A DNA stretch of 8,894 bases from a bacterium. GTDB lineage: Bacteria > Spirochaetota > UBA4802 > UBA5550. Below, piece by piece: positions 1 to 5,116 of this stretch. Position numbers and translations under genes: made by a program. The notes under the pieces are model-generated. The model was not told the DNA's origin and did not search any database. It worked only from the letters and a program-made list of their open reading frames with translations. The DNA lies in the NCBI GenBank assembly GCA_024224995.1, contig JAAENB010000853.1, forward strand, positions 1-8,894, given 5' to 3'. Numbering within the stretch: position 1 is the first letter of the stretch; every line of letters begins with the position of its first letter.

Positions 1-40
1 ATTCGCTTTCATCGGTAACTGTTTTTATTATTTCTGCCAT
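1..40 (-). CDS. 5' end of a leftward gene (partial, unidentified)
   Basis: Read on the minus strand, an ATG at 40-38 opens a frame that runs without a stop to the window edge and gives MAEIIKTVTDESE. The composition looks protein-like, and the 335 bases to the first rightward gene would suit a divergent promoter region. There is no clear Shine-Dalgarno: the bases just before the ATG are an A-run. Thirteen codons are too few to recognise a family. It could be a chance open frame. Confidence 0.38.
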   Translation of the reverse strand, partial: MAEIIKTVTDESE

Positions 41-82
41 TTTTTTTGTATTGATTTATGTAATAATATGTACTATGATAAT

Positions 83-100
83 AACAAAAGTCGTTACTTA
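83..100 (-). repeat. Degenerate copy A of intergenic repeat element
   Basis: The plus strand reads AACAAAAGTCGTTACTTA. It matches 15 of 18 positions of the neighbouring segment at 106-123 (AACAAAAATCGCTGCTTA), with starts 23 bases apart. A perfect 10-base palindrome, TTAACGTTAA, sits at 98-107 between the two. The layout resembles paired protein-binding sites about two helical turns apart, but that function is inferred. Confidence 0.5.
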
Positions 101-108
101 ACGTTAAC

Positions 109-134
109 AAAAATCGCTGCTTAGAGTCTGTATA
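109..134 (-). repeat. Copy B of 26-bp intergenic repeat (inverted relative to copy C)
   Basis: The reverse complement of this stretch matches 4958-4983 at 23 of 26 positions, including an exact 11-base core, CAGCGATTTTT. The shared right-hand portion is CTAARCAGCGATTTTT. In this orientation it lies 69 bases upstream of the possible leftward gene start at 40. The element belongs to no repeat family I recognise. Candidate roles are an operator, a small dispersed intergenic repeat, or a recombination site. Confidence 0.6.
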
Positions 135-278
135 GCATATGCGTGTATGTCTGTTGATAAAGCTTAATAGAATTCATTATATGGTTAATATTTTGCTTTG
201 TCAATGTAATTTAAGTATTGAGGGTTTTTAGTGAAAAATCTGAATTTGATTCTCGTAAAAAACCTTCAAAAAAAGTTC

Positions 279-308
279 TTGTAAGGCATGTTGACCTTGT
301 GCTATAAT
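279..308 (+). promoter_or_regulatory. Probable sigma70-type promoter of the TPR/DUF4139 operon
   Basis: A perfect -10 hexamer, TATAAT (303-308), is preceded by the extended -10 dinucleotide in TGC-TATAAT. A partial -35, TTGTAA (279-284, 4/6), lies 18 bases upstream. Transcription would start near 315, about 60 bases before the ATG at 376. A second TATAAT at 321-326 has only a weak TTGTGC 18 bases upstream and may be an alternative start. TTGACC at 291-296 looks like a -35 but is only 6 bases from the first -10, so it is not its partner. Confidence 0.55.
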
Positions 309-360
309 AATACCGGTTTGTATAATGTAAAAAGCCTTTGGCTTGGATCGATTTAACAGA

Positions 361-365
361 AAGGA
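361..365 (+). promoter_or_regulatory. Ribosome binding site deciding the ATG at 376
   Basis: AAGGA lies 10 bases upstream of ATG 376. The only other in-frame candidate, TTG at 343, has no purine-rich leader and overlaps a small hairpin. This favours ATG 376, which also puts the hydrophobic segment directly at the N-terminus. Confidence 0.5.
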
Positions 366-375
366 TTTAGGACAC

Positions 376-1704
376 ATGATTTATGTAATAGGTGCAGTAG
401 TCGTAATATTTGTTATTGCCATATTTGTTGTTATGAGCTCTTTAAAGTCTTCCGGCAAAATAAAAAAAGCGGAAGAGTTTATGAAAGCCGGGGAATTCAG
501 CAAAGCAAGCGAGATTGTAAAAAAATTACTGGAAGAGAGAAAGGATAATGCCGCAGCCCGCTATTTAAAAGCCAGGATCTTAATGGAGCAAAAACAGTTT
601 CTCCTCGCCATTTCCGAGTTGAACAGCGTTCTCAATATATCCGGTTTTACCGCGCATGTTAAAGAGGTTGATATTCACTACCTCCTGGCAGAGCTCTACA
701 AAGAAGTCGGCAAGCCTCAGAAAGAGATAGATGAATATGAAAAAATACTGCAATTTAAACCTAAAGACGCAACTGCCAATCACCGCATGGGACATACCCT
801 GTATAGACAGAAGGACTATAAAAAAACAATGGAGCATTTAACAAAGGCAATTGTTGTAGACCCTTCCTTAAATGACTCATATCTCCCCCTGGGTGTTTCC
901 TGTTTTATGGAAAAAAATTTTGAAGATGCCGAAAAACACCTGGAAAAAGCAATGAGCAATCCGGGAGAGAGCTCGGAAGCTGAATATTACCTGGGGTATA
1001 TTTATAAGTCAAAAAAGGAACACGACAGAGCAATTCCCCTGCTTGAAAATTCAAAGAAGAACAGTCAATTCGCGGCGAAAAGCCTTTTTCTCCTGGGAGA
1101 AATATTTTTTGAGAGGAATGAATTCGCGAAGGTGATTGAATATCTTGAAAAGGAAGAAGGAAGTTTGAAAAATTCCAGTGAAGAAGCACCTGCCTACCGC
1201 TATCTCCTGGGTGAATGCTATGAAATGGAAAGCAAAATTGTTGAAGCCGTTGCTCAATGGGAAAAAGTTTCTGCGGCAAATCCGAGTTTTAGAGACACGG
1301 CACAGAAACTCGACTCATATAAAGTGGTAATGGAAAACAGCGCAATAATGGGCATCTTTACCGCTTCTGCCGACGATCTTCAGAAAATTATTGTGAAACT
1401 CATTGGATGCCTGAATTTTAATGTCATCTCCAGGCAAAGAATCACCCCAAATCTGCATATGTTTAAAGCAACTAACTTAAAAAAGGCGAAAGAACCGCCC
1501 ACCCTGATCTTATTTAACCGGAGCACAAAAGAAATTACAGACGGTCAAATAAACGATCTCCACTCAAAGGTGAAGAAAGAAGATTGCGGCAGGGGCATAT
1601 ATATAACAACTGCTAAATTTGATTCCAAAGCAAAGAATGTTGCCAATTCAAAGAGTATAGAGATCTATGACTCGGAATTTGTCAGTAAAAAAGCGTCCCC
1701 ATGA
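376..1704 (+). CDS. Membrane-anchored TPR protein with degenerate Mrr-like C-terminal domain
   Basis: Predicted 442 residues. Residues 1-20 (MIYVIGAVVVIFVIAIFVVM) form one transmembrane helix. The Lys-rich segment right after it suggests, by the positive-inside rule, that the rest of the protein is cytoplasmic. Residues about 30-320 are a run of TPR-like helix pairs (for example the segments with AEYYLGYIYKSKKEHDRAI and YRYLLGECYE), a scaffold for protein binding. Residues about 330-442 resemble the Mrr_cat restriction-endonuclease fold: a leading helix (ADDLQKIIVKLIG) and a late GRGIYITTAKF motif at 405-415 followed by an Ala/Asn helix and IEIYD. The expected catalytic strand with (Q/E)xK is replaced by LILFNRS (377-383), and the upstream catalytic Asp is not evident, so it is probably not an active nuclease. 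The stop overlaps the next start by ATGA. TTG 343 is a possible but weaker start. The fold assignment is by eye; the TPR call is firm. Confidence 0.85.
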   Translation: MIYVIGAVVVIFVIAIFVVMSSLKSSGKIKKAEEFMKAGEFSKASEIVKKLLEERKDNAAARYLKARILMEQKQFLLAISELNSVLNISGFTAHVKEVDIHYLLAELYKEVGKPQKEIDEYEKILQFKPKDATANHRMGHTLYRQKDYKKTMEHLTKAIVVDPSLNDSYLPLGVSCFMEKNFEDAEKHLEKAMSNPGESSEAEYYLGYIYKSKKEHDRAIPLLENSKKNSQFAAKSLFLLGEIFFERNEFAKVIEYLEKEEGSLKNSSEEAPAYRYLLGECYEMESKIVEAVAQWEKVSAANPSFRDTAQKLDSYKVVMENSAIMGIFTASADDLQKIIVKLIGCLNFNVISRQRITPNLHMFKATNLKKAKEPPTLILFNRSTKEITDGQINDLHSKVKKEDCGRGIYITTAKFDSKAKNVANSKSIEIYDSEFVSKKASP

Positions 1705-3266
1705 CAGAAAAAAGCAAGATCATTGAGGCTACGGTTTACCCCGACAGGGCCCTGGTTACCAGGCAGCTCGAAATTGCTGTTTCTTCCGAAACAGGTGAAA
1801 TCGTTTTTGAAAACCTTCCTTCCGGTATTTACCGGGATTCCATCCGGGTTTCGGGCAGGGGAGACGCGTCGGTGCGTATTGAAGGCATCGACACCAGGGA
1901 CGAGTTCCTGGAAACCGTTCCCGATGAAGAGGTACAGGCTCTTGAAGAAAACCTTGAGAAATTACAGGATGAGCTGAATTCAATCTCCGTAAAACTTGAC
2001 CTGTGCGAACAGGAGAGAGGATTTATTACGGGACTACAGGAAGTATCTTCTGCCCGTGTTACCGGGGAATATTATTTTAAAAAGACAACTCCCGAAGAAT
2101 TGCAGGGCATGGTTCGCTTTTTTAAAGCCCGTATTGAGGGAATAAACCAGCGGGTTGCCGCGCTAACGGGCGAAAAGAAAAAGTTAAAGAAAAAAAGATC
2201 TCAGCTGAAGCGGGATATTAATCGGCGCAGCAGCTTACGGGAAAAAACGGTTCTTAACTGTTATGTGTCGCTGGAAGTGAAAACTGCCGGAAAATTTTCC
2301 TTTTATTTATCCTATATTATTGATAATGCCTGGTGGAGCCCGGTCTATGACGTAAGGCTTTTAATTGATGAGAAAGAAAATAGTGAAGAAAAAGAGATTG
2401 AGATTGCTTATTACGGCCAGGTAGGGCAGGCTACCGGGGAAAATTGGGATGATATTAATATTTTTCTTTCAACAGCCCGGCCCTCTGTATCGGCTTCACT
2501 CCCGGACCTGGAAACATGGTTTGTTGATTTTAATTATGCCGGGCCTGCTCCGGGCTATGGTGGGGCGTCTCCCCAGCCGTTGGGCGGTGTTATGTCCGCA
2601 ATGGACGCGGGACCAATAGCTCCTGAAGAAAGTGCCGCCGTTGATAAGGGGCTTACCGTAACATTCGGTATTAAGGATAGCCAGGATCTGCCCCCGGATG
2701 GAACGGATAAAAAGGTTCTTATTGCCCGAAGAAATTTTCCTGTTGAACTCGATTACCGGGCCTTTCCCCGGGAAACGGAAGCGGTTTTTATCCGCGGGAC
2801 TTTTGAGAACAACAGCGATTTTCCCATGCTGGCAGGTACGGTAAAGGTGTACCACGGACAGAACTATATTGGGGATAGTTATCTTGAGACCGTTATTCCA
2901 ACGGAACAGGCAAGGCTTTCCCTTGGAACTGATGATTCCATTAAGGTTAAGCGGGAGCTGCTGAAACAATTCACTCAGAAAAAAGGAGTTACCGGGGGAT
3001 ATACCCGGACCGTATTCCGGTATGTAATTAAACTGGAAAACTATAAAACAGACCAGGTGAGCCTGCTCCTGCAAGAGCCTGTTCCTCTTTCCCGGAATAA
3101 AGAACTTAAAGTGGAACTCATCTCTATTACGAGCAAAATTGAGCCCAACTACCAGGGAGTACTGAACTGGGAACTGGATCTTACGGCAGGAGAAAAGCGG
3201 ACCTTTGATGTTGAGTATTATGTTGAGTATCCCAGGGGGAGAACTATTGTGGGGATGGATATATGA
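1701..3266 (+). CDS. DUF4140/DUF4139 (MuiA-family) protein, first tandem copy
   Basis: 521 residues. The N-terminal DUF4140-type domain starts with ATVYPDRALVTRQ, followed by coiled-coil segments at about 74-105 and 133-183; the second is very rich in Lys and Arg. The DUF4139 region spans about 184-519 and shows the family's marks: WWSPVYD (211-217), TGENWDD (from 245) followed by FLSTARP, a Gly/Pro-rich linker (about 275-305), and DDSIKVKREL (411-420). The family includes the so-called mucoidy inhibitor A; its biochemical activity is not established, so no reaction is assigned. No signal peptide is visible, so it is predicted cytoplasmic. The start overlaps the TPR stop (ATGA), and the leader AAGCGTCCCC has no Shine-Dalgarno, so translation probably depends on coupling to the TPR gene. 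It is a clear paralogue of the next gene. Confidence 0.9.
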   Translation: MTEKSKIIEATVYPDRALVTRQLEIAVSSETGEIVFENLPSGIYRDSIRVSGRGDASVRIEGIDTRDEFLETVPDEEVQALEENLEKLQDELNSISVKLDLCEQERGFITGLQEVSSARVTGEYYFKKTTPEELQGMVRFFKARIEGINQRVAALTGEKKKLKKKRSQLKRDINRRSSLREKTVLNCYVSLEVKTAGKFSFYLSYIIDNAWWSPVYDVRLLIDEKENSEEKEIEIAYYGQVGQATGENWDDINIFLSTARPSVSASLPDLETWFVDFNYAGPAPGYGGASPQPLGGVMSAMDAGPIAPEESAAVDKGLTVTFGIKDSQDLPPDGTDKKVLIARRNFPVELDYRAFPRETEAVFIRGTFENNSDFPMLAGTVKVYHGQNYIGDSYLETVIPTEQARLSLGTDDSIKVKRELLKQFTQKKGVTGGYTRTVFRYVIKLENYKTDQVSLLLQEPVPLSRNKELKVELISITSKIEPNYQGVLNWELDLTAGEKRTFDVEYYVEYPRGRTIVGMDI

Positions 3267-4948
3267 GCGGCGAAAGCAGGATAACAGAGGTAACCGTCTA
3301 TTCCGACAGAGCCCTGGTTACCAGGGAGCTTCGGCTTACGGGTGTAGAAGGGGAAAGCCGGGGTCTATTCGGCAGCTTGCCGCCGGGTCTCATTCGTGAT
3401 TCGGTACGGGTAAAAGGGGCCGGAGATATGGTTCTCCTGGATAATAACCTGGGTACGGTAATACTGGAAGAGACCAATCTCGAAGAATTAAATACCATTG
3501 AGGAAGAGCTTTTAGAGTTGAGCGAAGAAAGAGAAACCCTGCAGCGGGATATGGGCAAGCATAATTTCATCGCGTCATTTTTAAATAGTCTTGCCTTTGG
3601 CGAAAATTTTCCTTCGCCCAACACGCTCGATTTTGAAAAAGCCTCCCCCGACGACCTGGACAGGCTTGTTAATTTTTATTCAAAAGAATTAAACCAGGCA
3701 AGAGATGAGATTGGTTCTCTTGCCATACAAATACGCGAGATCGATAAAAATTTTACCAGGCTCAATTTTGACGCGGAGCAATTGCGCCGGGCATCGAGCA
3801 AAGAGCAGCTTAACTGCACGGTCTCTTTTCGAATGACGGCGCAGGGGGATGCCCTGTTATGGCTTTCATATGTGATCCATAATGCCTCATGGCAGCCCTT
3901 ATACGACGGAAGGCTTTTATATAAGGAACGGGAATTTGAGCTCATCAGTTACGCGGATATAGAGCAGGCAACCGGTGAGGAATGGAGCGATATCACCCTT
4001 CATCTTTCCACAGCGAACCCGGTAATTGGGGCTTATTTGCCCGAACCGGAACCCTGGTATGTTGATTTATTTGTCCCCCTGCCGCCTCCGGCACCGCAGG
4101 CTCAATTCAAGAAAAATAAATCCAGGTCCCTGGCAAAGGAATCTTTTGTGGAAGAGGCGGCCGTGTTAGAGCAGGATGAGATTGAAGATTTGCTGGTAGA
4201 TGCTGATGACGAAGCTGTCCCCCTCCCTGCCTCTGAGCCCGAAGCTTTTTTTGATGATGAGGTTTTGGCCGCGAAGACAGAAACGGCCGCAGTTTCGGCG
4301 GAGATTTTTTCCGGTTCCACGGTGAAGCGGGCGGGCGTGAATGTATCCGTTACCTGCGGCGGTTCACAGAATATTCCCACGGACGGTTCTACAAAAAAGG
4401 TTTTTATTTCCCTTGAAAAATTTCCGGTTGAGTATGAATATATTATTATGCCTGCCATAGAAGAGGCTGCTTATTTAAAGATCTCTATGGAAAATTCCCG
4501 GGACTATCCTATTTTACGCGGACCCGTGAAAGTGTTTCGTGACTTCGATTATGTTGGCGATTCCACGATCAAGAATATTGTTCCCGGTGAAAAGCTGAAG
4601 CTGTTTATGGGGATTGATGATTCTATTAAGGTGAAGCGTGAACTGGTGAATAAGGTTACCGGTAAAAAAGGACTAACGGGTAAAGATACCAGTGTTGAAT
4701 ATTCATATAAACTTACGGTTGAATCATATAAAGAAGAAAAAGAACGGGTTACTGTTTTTGAACAGGTTCCCGTAAGCAGGAATAAAGAGATTGAAATTAA
4801 AATACTCGAACAGAGCGAGTTTGCCGACCCCGATGAAAAAGGTATTTTAAAAATGGAATTTGATATTCTTCCGGGTGAGAAAAAGGAGTTTGTCTACTCG
4901 TATTTTGTCCGCCACCCGGGTGATGAAACAGTGTATGGTCTTGCGTGA
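3263..4948 (+). CDS. DUF4140/DUF4139 (MuiA-family) protein, second tandem copy with acidic insert
   Basis: 561 residues, starting at an ATGA overlap with the previous gene, with GGGGA (3251-3255) 7 bases upstream as ribosome binding site. The DUF4140-type start (TVYSDRALVTRE), coiled coils at about 72-95 and 130-175, and the DUF4139 motifs ASWQPLYD (208-215), TGEEW (237-241) and DDSIKVKREL (452-461) line up with its neighbour, so the pair arose by duplication. It is 40 residues longer, mostly because the variable linker between the two DUF4139 halves (about 270-350) is an acidic, probably disordered insert. Within this, VLEQDEIEDLLV (301-312) resembles the FliM N-terminal CheY-binding motif. 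No signal peptide is seen. As last gene of the operon it ends 9 bases before repeat copy C. A partner role with the first copy, perhaps as a heterodimer, is inference. Confidence 0.9.
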   Translation: MSGESRITEVTVYSDRALVTRELRLTGVEGESRGLFGSLPPGLIRDSVRVKGAGDMVLLDNNLGTVILEETNLEELNTIEEELLELSEERETLQRDMGKHNFIASFLNSLAFGENFPSPNTLDFEKASPDDLDRLVNFYSKELNQARDEIGSLAIQIREIDKNFTRLNFDAEQLRRASSKEQLNCTVSFRMTAQGDALLWLSYVIHNASWQPLYDGRLLYKEREFELISYADIEQATGEEWSDITLHLSTANPVIGAYLPEPEPWYVDLFVPLPPPAPQAQFKKNKSRSLAKESFVEEAAVLEQDEIEDLLVDADDEAVPLPASEPEAFFDDEVLAAKTETAAVSAEIFSGSTVKRAGVNVSVTCGGSQNIPTDGSTKKVFISLEKFPVEYEYIIMPAIEEAAYLKISMENSRDYPILRGPVKVFRDFDYVGDSTIKNIVPGEKLKLFMGIDDSIKVKRELVNKVTGKKGLTGKDTSVEYSYKLTVESYKEEKERVTVFEQVPVSRNKEIEIKILEQSEFADPDEKGILKMEFDILPGEKKEFVYSYFVRHPGDETVYGLA

Positions 4949-4957
4949 TTCGAAGTA

Positions 4958-4983
4958 TATACACACCCTAAACAGCGATTTTT
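4958..4983 (+). repeat. Copy C of 26-bp intergenic repeat
   Basis: It matches the reverse complement of 109-134 at 23 of 26 positions, with an exact core CAGCGATTTTT at 4973-4983. It begins 10 bases after the stop codon of the second DUF4139 gene and lies 133 bases upstream of the first lipoprotein start, in the same orientation relative to that gene as copy B is to the possible leftward gene. Copies B and C therefore form inverted repeats around the three-gene operon. Confidence 0.6.
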
Positions 4984-4996
4984 ACAATGAATAATG

Positions 4997-5042
4997 ATCT
5001 TTTTTAAAAACCTGTGTTTTTATAAATTTTTATAAAAAAGAT
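4997..5042 (+). terminator. Weak AT-rich hairpin, possible terminator
   Basis: ATCTTTTTT (4997-5005) pairs with AAAAAAGAT (5034-5042) over 9 bp. AAAAA (5006-5010) pairs with TTTTT (5027-5031), leaving a 2-base bulge and a 16-base loop. The stem is almost purely A-T and is not followed directly by a T-run, so it is a poor intrinsic terminator. It is the only candidate near the end of the operon. Confidence 0.25.
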
Positions 5043-5044
5043 TG

Positions 5045-5111
5045 CCCCCCTTTTGTCCATGAGATAAGACTGCCTTTGATCTTAAAAAGAATCATGGCTT
5101 TTTGTGGGGGG
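5045..5111 (+). promoter_or_regulatory. Nested hairpin enclosing the ribosome binding site of the first lipoprotein gene
   Basis: Three nested stems can form in the leader RNA: C6 (5045-5050) with G6 (5106-5111), CCATGA (5057-5062) with TCATGG (5092-5097), and TAAGA (5065-5069) with TCTTA (5080-5084), closing a 10-base loop. The G6 run is the Shine-Dalgarno for ATG 5117, so the folded form would block ribosome access. This suggests translational control, for example by temperature, a protein or a ligand. It fits no riboswitch class I recognise. The pairing is read directly; the function is inferred. Confidence 0.5.
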
Positions 5112-5116
5112 AAATC

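Larger units (their letters stand above)
41..375. other. AT-rich intergenic region between divergent genes
   Basis: No supportable gene lies here. The left part (83-134) holds two related short repeats in direct orientation, the second of which recurs inverted at 4958-4983. The centre (about 135-275) is AT-rich with no structure I can support. The right part (279-344) carries the promoter signals for the rightward operon and a small 5-bp hairpin with a 3-base loop (AAGCC 332-336 with GGCTT 340-344). The repeats also lie upstream of the possible leftward gene starting at 40, so the region may serve both directions. Confidence 0.7.
4949..5116. other. Intergenic region between the DUF4139 operon and the lipoprotein genes
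   Basis: No gene is seen. In order it holds repeat copy C, an AT-rich imperfect hairpin and a nested stem that covers the next gene's ribosome binding site. Two -10-like TATAAA hexamers occur at 5021-5026 and 5031-5036, but neither has a convincing -35. TTTACA at 4981-4986 matches the -35 consensus at 5/6 but has only poor -10 candidates at the right distance. A promoter for the lipoprotein genes is expected here but cannot be placed with confidence. Confidence 0.6.

Noticed and set aside
291..308. TTGACC (291-296) as the -35 for TATAAT at 303-308
   Set aside because: The spacing is 6 bases, far too short for a sigma70 promoter. TTGTAA at 279-284 plus the extended -10 is a better reading.
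332..344. AAGCC/GGCTT hairpin in the TPR leader
   Set aside because: A 5-bp stem with a 3-base loop is common by chance and does not cover the ribosome binding site or start codon at 376.
343..375. TTG at 343 as the start of the TPR gene
   Set aside because: It has no ribosome binding site, lies in a small hairpin, and adds a polar segment before the membrane helix. ATG 376 with AAGGA upstream is better, although the extension stays in frame.
1751..1763. Near-palindrome CCTGGTTACCAGG at the start of the first DUF4139 gene, repeated at 3313-3325
   Set aside because: It encodes the conserved ALVTR motif of the DUF4140 domain in both paralogues, so shared ancestry and protein constraint explain it better than a regulatory site.
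2496..3074. 192-codon open frame on the minus strand
   Set aside because: It lies wholly inside a well-supported DUF4139 gene and its translation shows no recognisable domain; it is a shadow frame.
4991..5006. Possible fourth copy of the repeat next to copy C
   Set aside because: Similarity to copy A is limited to about 11 of 16 AT-rich positions, and the spacing differs from that of the first pair; not strong enough to call.
5102..5116. TTG at 5102 as the start of the first lipoprotein gene
   Set aside because: The G6 run that serves as Shine-Dalgarno for ATG 5117 would fall inside the coding region, and the extra residues do not improve the signal peptide.
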